The notes beneath the pieces were generated by a model. The model worked only from the letters and a program-made list of their open reading frames with translations, made no database searches and was not told where the DNA came from. Both the position numbers and the translations under genes were made by a program. 32,977 nucleotides of DNA from Cytidiella melzeri. Taxonomy: Eukaryota; Basidiomycota; Agaricomycetes; Polyporales; Irpicaceae. The stretch spans positions 1 to 32,977 of the forward strand of contig JABYQR010000447.1 of NCBI GenBank assembly GCA_022592445.1, in the 5' to 3' direction. This document shows positions 22,183 to 31,827 of this stretch, one piece after another. The number at the start of each line of letters is the position of its first letter. The stretch's first letter is position 1.

Positions 22183-22391
22183 CCAGCCTGCCTGGCGTTG
22201 TCGTTCAAATATCTCGATGGGCGTAGCTCTATGCTAAATGTGATGATAGCGAGTTTTGTGTATACTGCAGCCACCGGAATGTACCGATAGTTTCAATGTC
22301 AGATTGATCTCACCACTCAAGAATTCTCACTCCGACCAAATACAACTCAGATTTAACCTAAACACTTTGAAGACGACGCCAGGCAGGCTGG
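22183..22391. repeat. Inverted repeat pair, 20 bp with one mismatch
   Basis: CCAGCCTGCCTGGCGTTGTC (22183-22202) pairs with GACGACGCCAGGCAGGCTGG (22372-22391) across a 169-bp spacer in the region upstream of the helicase. It may be another small non-autonomous element or a fold-back structure. No target duplication is evident. Confidence 0.6.
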
Positions 22392-22600
22392 CAAACTATG
22401 TGGTGGGAATGCTTGGTCAGCATTTCACACGCAGGCGTGATTTCGCTCTTGTCACTCCTGGTCACCCGACAGTGACCATGCTAGCACGTGCATGACGTGT
22501 CGCGCTTCGCGTTCTTGTTTACTTGATAAAACATTGCTTTAAAAAATCATTGTGCTCGCTCGCTGCAACAGATACTCTCACGGTCTTTCCCAAAACTCGT

Positions 22601-25124
22601 ATGAGTGATACTCCAGCTGTTGCGGATCCAAACAAGGCTCAAGATACCCTGCAGCTACTTAGTGACAGCAAAGTACGCGATAGGATTCAAGCCGTATTCC
22701 ATAAACGACCATGCCATTTTCAGTACAAGCTGTACTGCGCCCAGCAGTCACGGAAGAATATTATCAGCATTGCACGTACGGGGTCGGGAAAGACTTTGAC
22801 ATACCTCATGCCTCTCATAGCCGCGTCAGACAGCATTATTATAATTGTGACTGCTTTGAATATTCTAGGAGAGCAGTTCGAGCGCGAAGCGAGAGCAGCA
22901 GGCTTTTCAGCAAAGTCAGTAAATGGCGAGAATGACTCTGACCAAGTGTTCAACGTATGTCGCCTACACGCCTACAATGTGTACCCCGGAGCTAACCCAA
23001 TTCTTGTGATTCTAGGACATCAGGCAACTGAAGTACCACGTTGTTATATTCAGTCCTGATACCATGATGAAAAGAGGAGACGGTGTCAAACTATGCTGTG
23101 GCCAAACAAGAAGTTTGTATCAAAGGTACAGCGGGTTGTATTCGACGAAGCGCACTGTATTGTCCAATGGGGAGGATCCTTTCGGCCTGAATACAAGGAA
23201 GCAACGAATATTGGATTCTACCTCCCGAATGTGCCCATCTACCTCTCCTCTGCCACTATGCCACCCACGGTAATAACCCAGCTCAAAGAGCTATTCCGAC
23301 TCCATGACCGTGATACTTTGGTATTTCGGCGCTCAAACGATCGTCCCAATGTCGCCCTGGTCGTTCGTCGCATGCAGCATCCGCAAAACTTGTATGAAGA
23401 TTTAGCGTTTCTTGTACCAAAGGACTGGAAAGACGGTGACTCACCACCAAAAAAAATTATGGTCTTCTTTAACAACAAGAAGGAAGCCAAAAGCACGGCG
23501 AAGTTCTTGCAGGCACGAGTGTCTGTAGACCTGTGTCGTAAGATTCCTTGGTTTCACGCGGGGATGACGAGGTTCTTTCGCGTGGAAGAAGTTGACAATC
23601 TCCGCCGTGTGCATGGCGAAGAGCATGAGGTATGGGGATTTGCAGCAACGGACTCGGGTGGTTTAGTCAGTGCATGCTACTGTTATGCTCTAACTTGCGA
23701 TACTCACCGTGTTCAAGGGTCTTGATATTCCGAATATTGAAATCGTCGTCCAATGGAAGGTCCCCAACAATCTTGACACGCTTATTCAGCACTTTGGCAG
23801 AGCGGTCCGCGATTATAGTCTTCAAGGCGTCGCCATCTTGATTTCAGAGCCACAGTGGTTTTACGAGGACCAAAAGCGCTTGCAAAAGACACGAGAGCAG
23901 CGACGGGCGAAGCGACAGAGAGCAGAGGAAGACAACACTCAGCTGGGTCCAAGCAAGCGGCCGCGAACACATCCTCACACATCAGCAACATTGCAGGTAC
24001 TTTCACCTTCGTCTCGCGCAAATTGAATCTCGAGGCAGGACCCGTCTGGAGCGCCTCCAATGCAAGCGTTGACCCTGACACCGCATCTTGTACTTCGACC
24101 TGGGGCTGCTATATTTCATGAACCGTCTATTAGCTCGGTTCCCTCTAACAACTCAACTCACCGTCCTCTGTCTTCTGATACTCTGCCAACCTCCTCGAGC
24201 AATCCTTCTACCGCCTTGACCGATGTGTCATCGAGAGAACCAGTTGCGCTTGACGAAGACGGCGATTCTACCTTGGAATGCGAGGAGAGTGTGGACGGAA
24301 ACAGTGACGAGGAAGTAGTGGTAACGGTGACTAGCGGAGAACGGCAAGGTGTTGAACGTGAGGTAGATGTCGTGGTAACAGAAGCAAACGTGGCCGCCAT
24401 GCTTCTTCAAGGAGGCGGCGATATGGCGTCTGTAACATCGAAGCCATCAAGAAAGAACAAGGCACCATCCCGACGTCTTCCTCGCGTCCCTGACCGTGTA
24501 TATGCATGTTCATTAACGCACATGTTCTCTCTTCAGCTCGTCGTTGCCGTCGTGCGCATGTGGAGTCGTACTACGCCAACAACCAGGCTGTACGTGAACA
24601 ACCTCTCATCTCTTCGTACACTAACACTGTTTTTATACAGCGGTAGAGTCAGAGTGGTGCTGTGAGCGGTGCGCCGTGCGGCCTGCATCAATCTGCTGCG
24701 ATATCTGCCACGCTGATGAAGTGACAGCATTAATCCCTATCCGCAACGATACTCCAGCCGCGAGACCCAAGAAGACGAGGCGACTCAAAATCCCCGCATT
24801 TACCATGTCGATGCACGAGAAGAAGTTGCGCGATGAGCTGTATAAGTGGAGGGATGCTACGGCAAAGACGACATGGCAGAGTACGAAGACTTTGGTGGCG
24901 ACATTCTGATGCATTATAGAATTGTCGAGCGCATTGTTGAGCTCGCACACGCGCAGAAACTCAACACAGTGCAAGATATACAAGAACACGCAAACTGGTG
25001 CTGGGCGCAGCAGTATGGTACTGCTGTTCTTGCACTGGTGCAGAAATATTGCCCGAAGCCTGTTACAGTGCCTTCCTCTCCCTTCACCACTGTGCCGCTC
25101 GAAACAGGCGCCACAACAAGATAA
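22601..25124 (+). pseudogene. RecQ-like superfamily 2 DNA helicase, frameshifted
   Basis: The start MSDTPAVADPNKAQ leads into a RecQ-type helicase: Q-motif-like PCHFQYKLYCAQQ, Walker A ARTGSGKTLTYLMPL, motif II FDEAHC, motif III SSAT, and in the second RecA domain IMVFFNNKKEA, GLDIPNIEIVVQWK and motif VI QHFGRAVRD (RecQ usually QxxGRAGRD). After a basic and acidic Ser-rich linker comes a Cys-rich region (CCERCAVRPASICCDICHAD) and a C-terminal domain (RIVERIVELAHAQKLNTVQD) that I recognise from basidiomycete RecQ-like repeat families. Defects: the frame shifts by one base between about 23075 and 23100 and again near 24880; around 23650-23710 the motif V region cannot be spliced in frame with a GT donor. 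Such helicases usually unwind 3' to 5'; this copy looks inactive. Confidence 0.82.
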
Positions 25125-25366
25125 ATCTATACCAGCACATTCAGATTCTCACTCGACCTCTACACGACGACCACGCGCACCTCCGGTTTGTGGTGCCTGC
25201 GGCTTGATTGGCCGCCGCAGTCTGTTCTCATTATACATTCACCTTAATGACGGCTGACTTTGATCCTACAGAGAATAGCCCGCTATGCCAGAACAAACCT
25301 CAAGAGAGATCCGCAGCATAATTTCAAATCGTAAGTGTTCTCGTCTTTATGTTATCGCTATGCTAA
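25125..25366. other. Gap between convergent helicase and DUF6589 genes
   Basis: This 242-bp stretch separates the stop codons of two convergent genes. It should contain both 3' ends. No other feature is seen. Confidence 0.5.
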
Positions 25367-28300
25367 TTACAAATCTGCTTCGAGGTCATCTACTCCGAGT
25401 TCATCATCTACATCAATGTCCTCTATCTCGCCTGCCGTCTCTTCTGTAGAGAGTTTGTTTGTGACCGTACTCTGTAGCAAATAAAGCCCGTCATTCATAT
25501 GATGTTTGAGATCATACGATTTCCGGCTGTCGTCAAATTCGTGTGCCTTGTTCTTGCGCAGAAGGTCACATAGGGCCTGAATAGTATTTGTAAGGTCGGG
25601 AGGAGCATGACGAACGGAGCGGTGCAGGAGATGAAAATTATCCTGCATTGTTTGGTGAATCCTTCGAAATACCTCTATTAGAGGCGACTGCTTTAGAATC
25701 AACTGAAACGTCCGCGCATAACCAGAACTACCATACACAACCTAAAATCAATCACTGATTAGAAGTAGATGTGAGTAGCAACAATAGACCTCAAACCTTG
25801 ATATACAGGTTCATGAGCTCGACAAGCCAATCCACAGCACGGAAACCGTCATGACGGCCTGTGGGATTACAAAGCCAGTTGAGGCGAATAGCACGTCTGT
25901 TCAGTGTCGGGTTAGAGTGTGAAATATTGATTAGATTGCAGTGAATTAAGCCTTACGCTAGCCTCTCTGGATAGACGAACTTGAGATCTAACATGGTTTT
26001 CACAAGCTGGCTCGCGTACTTGTGTTTCCCTACACTTTTGAATATACAAACCCAGCATAGAAACATGTTCTCCACCCGTCCTATATCTCCATGCTTCATC
26101 GCGTGCGTGAGCTCGACATAGTCAAGCAGACAACCGAGAAATCATGTATTGTTACGAAATTCACCATCTTTCGCAGTCAATTTGTCGAGATATTTCTCTG
26201 CTAATAAAAGCGACATCCGTTCGAGGTCCAGCCAGGATGAAGACGCTGCGTATTCCTCAAGCGACCGGTGCTTCTCAACCTCAACCCGCCAAATGTCGAG
26301 CATGCGTGCGGCTGCGCATTGCAGAATCAGGTCGTGCATGAGACGGAATCCAGGCTTGCTTCCAATTTGTCCAGAGTTGTGCGGGCGTATTTTACATGCT
26401 TGCTAATACAGGCCATTTGGTTCCGTTCGCTGGGCCTTAGGCTCAATGAACATCCGCCAGATTGCGTCTGCACCTGCCATCTGCAAGTGGAACAAACCTA
26501 GAACAAACACGACGTTCCGCAATCCACGAACAGGCTTCCGCTCAATAGCGCGAGAAGCTAGTGAGCCATCCAACTGCTCTCCAGTGCCTAGGTCACCATG
26601 AACAAGCATGACATATTCGCGAATGTCTTCGACATTAGGAGTATCTGTTGGATCTCCGATGTTTGCTTGCGCGAAGAGACTTTTGAGGATCTCTGCTTGG
26701 CCATCGGCTGTAGATTGGTTGATGTCCATGGCAAGACATGGTATGTGAGTGGTCTGCTTGATAGGAATCTGCTCAATTGTCTCTGGCGAGCCGAGATGTT
26801 CACGAAACCGCTCGAAAAGCTTGCAATACATGATGAGAGTGTCGCGGAGCGACTGCTGTTATGCTGCTAAACCCTAAACAAGGGTGGAAGAGGGATGATG
26901 GTGAAAGAGGAAAGGGATCTCCAACGACGACAACAGGGTCAGAGTCGATGATAAGCAGGCAAGCAGGCACAGGGGCCGGATACTGGCAGTGCAAATGACG
27001 AAGTTAATATTATGCTTATACTAGGTTACATGGAGTAACTCACCTGGCAGTGCAAATGACGAAGAGGTCAAGATGCAGAACCAGGGAGGGTAAGGGGTAC
27101 TATATATACTGGGTCTGGGTGGTCTGTGCACCAGTTCCCACACTAGGGACTGGAGTAAATGTGGGACTGGAGTAACAATAGAACAATACAGAACCCGGGT
27201 AACTGTCAAGGGCCTGAGTAACTGTCAAGGACCTGAGTAACTGTCAAGGACCAGGGTACCTGTCAAGGACCTGAGTAACTGTCAAGGACCAGGGTACGTA
27301 GAACAATAATAGGATAAGAACAATAGAACAATAAGACCTGGGGGAATCCCTGGGGAATCCCCATCAATGGAAGAGGAACAATAGAACAATAGCCTAGGTT
27401 GATCTGGAACCGCTCCAGACTGAGTCTAGGGTTTGGGTCTGGACTATTGATAAATAAGGCAGGATGTCACGTGACCCGGGTTAGGGTTAGGTCCGGTAAC
27501 ACTCCTAGCCGGAAAATAAGCGCTCTAGATAGGCGCCCAAGGCTGTAAACTTGTGACATTGTTGGAAAAATCCGGTCTCTGTTGGACTATCCATGTCAGA
27601 GAGCGTGGCAAAAATGCCACGCAAAGATGCACTTGGTACAATAACGTCGATCGGGACTTGGAGAGGTTATGAGCGACACCCAAGAGTGAATGGAGCGATG
27701 CTGCTCTCGAGGTATATCGGGGTTCAGGCGGTTTGTGTTCCACAGGGCTATACAACACTCCAGGTCCTCTGGTGTCACGTCGTGTTCTAACGGAAAAGCA
27801 AGCGCAGAGGTTGCATGCTTCAGTGTGTCCCTGGGGTTATCAATCGTGGGAGACCAGCTCTTGAAGTCCATATCGAAGTTGTCGTAAGCGAACGCAAGTA
27901 TTTTCGTCTTTGCGCGCTCCCGTAGCTCGTTGTTGGCTGACTTTGACAAGGAGTTGACCATCTTGTGAACTGTCGTAAGTGAGAGGGATAGTCCTGCGTG
28001 TGCAAAGACTTCAACCACAAGCTCAGGCGTAGACGTAGAATGAAAAAACATGCCCATCACCGCAGCGAGAGCGTTGCATTGCTGATTCGTACTGAACGTA
28101 AGTATGGACGTGACAACAACTCGTCTCTGAATAAGTAACGGAGTGTGAGTCTCAATCTATACGCGAATGCGAACTGCGGCTTACAATCAGTAGTAGAGCG
28201 TCCCGGCGTTCTACAGCTCTGCGATGCCTCTTTTTCAGTTGCGCCGCCTTTTGCTCTGCGTCTGAGCGAATCTCTCCCTCCGCAGCATTTTCAGCACCCC

Positions 28301-28847
28301 GCGGAGGTGCTTCGTCGTCCACATCCGGCCCCAGCATATCGAGGTCTGCGTCACACCAGTACTCATCTTCTTTGCCCCAGGTAACATCCATCTCTACCGC
28401 ACTCGGATCGACAGCTGACCGCACCTGCTCCTCTGAGAACTGGCGCTGGCGCTGAGTCCGCGTAGGGTTGCTATTGAGCAGAGCTCCGAGTAGGGTCGAA
28501 AGGACAGGAGCTTGTTCCTGCATCCGGCGCGCCATGCCATCAATGGTGAAGGTACCAAACTGTTCAGCACGGGCATTAACAGCACTGATATGCCACCCAC
28601 TCTCCTTTTCAGCCAATCGTGATACCTCCGCCGTGAGCTCTATGGTGACTAACCCTCGGGCGAGTTCTTGAGTAGCAACCCGAACAAGTGGATCTTCGTG
28701 CGCGGCAAGAGTCGTCAAGAGAGCTGGCCATTCATTGATAAACAAGTGCCTTTGAGGGTGAGCTTCATAGCGAGAGTTGGTAAGGAGAGTGATAAGAAGC
28801 TGGCATATTGAGTGCCCGCGCAGTGAGGAAACCACAGAGTCGACGAG
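25367..28847 (-). pseudogene. DUF6589 family protein, split by a solo LTR and 5'-truncated
   Basis: The minus strand reads as a DUF6589 protein, a large basidiomycete family of unknown function with very many genomic copies. Landmarks in order: an N-terminal part with RGHSICQLLITLLTNSRYE, an acidic linker, STNQQCNALAAVMGMFFHST, FAYDNFDMDFKSWSPT, then LVHGDLGTGEQLDGS, FVLGLFHLQMAGADAIWRMF, IRPHNSGQIGSKPGFRLMHD, LNWLCNPTGRHDGFRAVDW and an acidic C terminus ending DDLEADL. Short introns (for example after RRDALLLI) have normal borders. Lesions: a solo LTR at 26840-27598, an in-frame TAG at 26403-26405 (between PNGLY and QACKIRP), an in-frame TGA at 26142-26144 (after EFRNNT), and an abrupt 5' end at 28847 where LTR-like sequence starts. 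The conserved Asp-containing motifs suggest a nuclease/transposase-like core, but that is inference. Confidence 0.83.
26840..27598. mobile_element. Solo LTR, copy B (759 bp), inserted in the DUF6589 gene
   Basis: Same element and orientation as copy A (21137-21925). It starts TGTCGCGGAGCGACTGCTG and ends GGACTATCCATGTCA. It is flanked by the 5-bp duplication GAGAG (26835-26839 and 27599-27603), which differs from copy A, so the insertions are independent. The internal short tandem repeats differ in number: this copy has more AAGGACCTGAGTAACTGTC units (about 27200-27300) and fewer GAACAATAG units. The E-box (27468-27473) and telomere-like GGGTTAGGGTTAGG (27478-27491) are conserved. Excising the element plus one duplication restores the host frame. 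Confidence 0.88.
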
Positions 28848-29133
28848 TGTTAAAACTATATAATATAATAATATGATATGATATGTAGTTTCCCACGCCT
28901 TATTATAAGGACGCTTTAGGTAGCAGAGTTCCCACAGTCTTAGTATGGGAATTATGTAGCCGTATATGGAAACTCTAGTAGTAACCATCACATTAGCTGA
29001 GACGTACAGATATGGGTTGTAGTAGTACTAGTCATATATGTACGCCTGTGTTCTAGTAGCATAGGAAATGACATGGAAAGCACATATGACTCCAGAGGAT
29101 GCCTAAAGCATACATCTGAGGACAAGTACTAGC

Positions 29134-29241
29134 ATGAGTCATTTACTCATTATGTACGCCTCTGGTACAAGTGCTGAACCAAGTCATACAATGAGTCATG
29201 CATGAGTCATGCACTCATAGCATGAGTCATGCATGAGTCAT
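29134..29241. promoter_or_regulatory. Cluster of five Gcn4/CpcA-type sites (ATGAGTCAT)
   Basis: Exact 9-bp copies of ATGAGTCAT lie at 29134-29142, 29191-29199, 29202-29210, 29222-29230 and 29233-29241. TGA(C/G)TCA is the established binding site of the bZIP activator Gcn4 (CpcA/Cpc1 in filamentous fungi), which drives the amino-acid starvation response, and of AP-1-like factors. The cluster ends 74 bp before a TATATAAG box, a normal upstream-activator distance. Confidence 0.7.
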
Positions 29242-29314
29242 GCACTTAGTAGTACAGTAGAATAGCTGAAGTAGACATGTATAGTAGTCGCTTACATAAG
29301 TAGATACAGACATG

Positions 29315-29322
29315 TATATAAG
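29315..29322 (+). promoter_or_regulatory. TATA box TATATAAG
   Basis: A consensus TATA element 74 bp downstream of the five ATGAGTCAT sites. It is followed by GCAGAGCTGCTGAAGCAGC and a pyrimidine-rich stretch that could be the transcribed leader. Plus orientation is inferred from the order of elements. Confidence 0.55.
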
Positions 29323-29404
29323 CAGAGCTGCTGAAGCAGCAAGAATAATAAGACTCATCTTCAAAGCTTAACAGCCTCTACCCCTCGCACACATATTCCA
29401 CTAT

Positions 29405-29914
29405 GTTAGGTTATGAGCCCCGGCTTTTAACTTAACTACATCCACACTCTCAACGACATCCACCAACCAGTATCCCCCAAGCTTTCTTATAAGTAAGTTT
29501 CTCTACTTTACTTTGTTTGGCCACATAGTAGTAGTAGAGTTGTACTGGTTGACTGCCTCAGCTTCGAATACAATATTCCCAACTGATCTTCTACAGCTAA
29601 TTCCCTCACCTACTTGCCCCTTGCGTACGCACTCCCAACCCAGCTGAATACTTAAGCCACCCTTGGTGGTTCTCGACTTTAACGAGTCGTGCATTACGCG
29701 GAATCTGCCTAACATGCAGTGTAAAATCCGGTGGTGGAGGAACAAGCTCCCACTTGTACAAGTGGTAGATCGGCGGAGTAGTACAATAGGAGGGTAGTGT
29801 TGAGTGGCACTCTAAGCTCGTGACTTAGAGGCCTAGGACCTTCGTGTTGGCGCACGTCAGTCAGTCCTGGAATTAGAAATCGCCGCTTTTTGTAGCTGTA
29901 GAATTTCTTGAGGC
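29405..29914. other. Region between the putative LTR and the orphan gene
   Basis: No reading frame with recognisable domains is seen. If the LTR call is right, this could be a leader or a remnant of retroelement internal sequence. It may alternatively be the promoter of the downstream orphan gene. Confidence 0.35.
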
Positions 29915-30199
29915 ATGTCGTCCACTTTTACTTTTGGTATCACGGAGATTGTAGACTCTCCTATACTTCGTGGTGTTTCTTACATGCGCCATTATGTTTT
30001 CGTCGTATCATACCGACTGGTAGAAGTCGAAGTTGCAAGTGGTCATACTCGTCTTGAATCACTTGTGGAAAACTTTTACTCACATTCGACTTTTCCATTA
30101 GCAATCCCCAGGACTTTCTCAAGGAAAGTGTTGTGGATTGAATACGACGACATAAATCTTATACTTTCGATTCTTTCTTCCAGACCATTATATTTTTGA
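29915..30199 (+). CDS. Possible upstream ORF, 94 residues, ending 2 bases before the next ATG
   Basis: An open frame starts at a true ATG (MSSTFTFGITEIVDSP) and ends TGA at 30197-30199; the orphan gene's ATG follows at 30202. No domain is recognised and the composition is hydrophobic/aromatic. It could be a genuine upstream ORF, or the ATG of the next gene could lie on an exon beginning at 30183 after TTCTTTCTTCCAG, in which case this frame would be partly intron. Low confidence that it is translated. Confidence 0.3.
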   Translation: MSSTFTFGITEIVDSPILRGVSYMRHYVFVVSYRLVEVEVASGHTRLESLVENFYSHSTFPLAIPRTFSRKVLWIEYDDINLILSILSSRPLYF

Positions 30200-30201
30200 A
30201 G

Positions 30202-31613
30202 ATGCCGAATAACTCTCGCCGCACTTCCCGTCGCGTCAATGCCCGCTTCGCTCCCCATTCTCCCAATGATCCCTACCGCGTTCATGACTACACTCGGTTT
30301 GACCGTATGGGTCACCCCATCGTTATGGAGATAAGGAGTTCAGCAACTCCCATCTCTATCCGTATGAGTCAAACCGATGCTCAGGATGCCAGGATCAATG
30401 TCAACTATGTTGACAGGGACGGAGTTCGGCGCATGGAATCGATGGAGTACAGCCTTCTCGGTCGTCACGGCTGGGACAGGTTCAGGCAGAGTGATAGGCA
30501 AAGGCATCTCCGGGAGGTTAATCGTATCATCGATGAAGCCAATCGTGAGGCGGAATTGGATTTATACAGACAAAGGCCTCGCAATGTCAGTGCGGAAATA
30601 AGGGCACATCAAACCCAAAGTTCTTCCAGGGTTAATGCTGCACCTCCTCGCCGATCTGCGTCGCCGTCGCACCCTCATCCTCATCGTCATCCTACTCCAA
30701 TGCCACCGCCTTTTGTGAGTGCAGGATTATCGCTTTGGGACATGGTTGCCCGGCATTAAATAATTTTGCATCTCCACAGACTTCTTCTACAATGGTCAAT
30801 CCGCCTACACCGGTCATTCCGGATATCGTTGATGGTATGAACGGTTTAAATATCAGTTCACCAGTTTCTCATGATTCTTCAGAACAAGTAGTCCAGGCCG
30901 CTTCTGCTGCCGAGCCTACACCGGTTCCGTCCTCCACTACTCAGGAGGAGGGACAGGTTGAAGATGAATGGCCAACGGTATTCGCTCCCCAACCAGTCGT
31001 TCCCACCTTCTCATTCGACGACTGGGTCCACGTTGATCGTACAGACACTAGGCCGGCTTCGCCTGTCTATTCGTGTGGTATGGTTTATGGCGTGGATGGA
31101 CCAAAGGGGGAGGTTTTCAGGCCGGAGCAAGTTTGTTCCATCCTCGCCATGCAACACGTTAACCATCCCAACTTTACGCCCAATGAGCTGTGCTTACGCT
31201 CTAGGGGACTGGTTGATACAATGGTCGTGAGCATGGGCAACAAATGCGAGCACTATCGTGAGATGGTCGAGGAGCTGGAAGAATTTGCCAAGTCTCAGCG
31301 GATCAAGGAGATCACAGCCTGTGCCCGGATTTACCTCATGCTCAAGAGGGGACTGTGGCCGGACTGTGATAATATCTGGAACACGTACTTCATCTCAGTT
31401 GCAGACTTTCACACAGCGATGGAGGTCTTCAATGGTCGCGATCATCTTAGCGATCACCAGCTGGTCTGGCTGACACAGAGACGTATGGAGAAGAAAGAGG
31501 ATTGGATGAGCATCTTTCATAGGGAGGAAGAGTTCAAAGGCAAAATGAAGGAGGTAAAGATCGAGCCCGCTGCGCTCGAGCCTTCTTTAGAGCCTGGATC
31601 GTCTTCTCTTTGA
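30202..31613 (+). CDS. Orphan two-exon gene, 448 residues, unknown function
   Basis: Exon 1 (30202-30714) begins MPNNSRRTSRRVNARFAPHS and ends at a GTGAGT donor. A 65-bp intron ends in TCTCCACAG, and exon 2 (30780-31613) continues in phase 0 to a TGA. Residues of about 1-130 are basic and hydrophilic (DYTRFDRMGHPIVMEI; many Arg). Residues of about 130-260 are Pro/Ser-rich and then acidic, probably disordered. The last 190 residues form the best-structured part (VCSILAMQHVNHPNFTPNEL, SMGNKCEHYREMVEELEEFA, ITACARIYLMLKRGLWPDC), helix-rich and charged. No signal, membrane segment or known catalytic motif is seen. The frame is free of lesions although all neighbours are decayed. The basic N terminus could bind nucleic acid; whether it is a host gene or element-encoded is open. 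Confidence 0.7.
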
Positions 31614-31827
31614 ACGGACTCTCTGCGAATCGAACTATACCGCGCACTGTATACTATAAAATATCGCGATGTGTACATTTATACTTTTACAAACGGTCAT
31701 TTTCATTAGCGTAGTCCGTAGTGTACTTGTATACTTTCTCTATCTCTCTTTCGTTCTGCTTCGAGTCACGACCATCACGTAGCGCATTCTGACGAACTTT
31801 TATGATTTTTCTTTACATAGTTTGTAA
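31614..31827. other. AT-rich intergenic stretch
   Basis: This contains TATACTATAAAATATC near 31650 and a pyrimidine-rich TCTCTATCTCTCTTTCG near 31735. It is the likely 3' region of the orphan gene and possible promoter-like sequence for what follows. No gene is seen. Confidence 0.4.

Larger units (their letters stand above)
28848..29404 (+). mobile_element. Putative LTR of a second retroelement (Copia-like?)
   Basis: DUF6589 coding sequence stops at 28847 and an unrelated AT-rich stretch begins TGTTAAAACTATATAATA. It holds an upstream cluster of five ATGAGTCAT sites, a TATATAAG box at 29315-29322 and a downstream pyrimidine-rich leader. Near 29405 follows TTAGGTTATGAGCCCC, which vaguely resembles a primer-binding site. 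No second copy or target duplication is visible, and the 3' boundary is a guess. The LTR call therefore rests on promoter-like layout and the sharp break in the neighbouring gene. Confidence 0.45.

Noticed and set aside
21137..27598. The two LTR copies as the two ends of a single retrotransposon carrying the helicase
   Set aside because: Each copy has its own different 5-bp duplication directly at both ends (ATTTT and GAGAG), so they are separate solo insertions. The second lies inside the DUF6589 gene.
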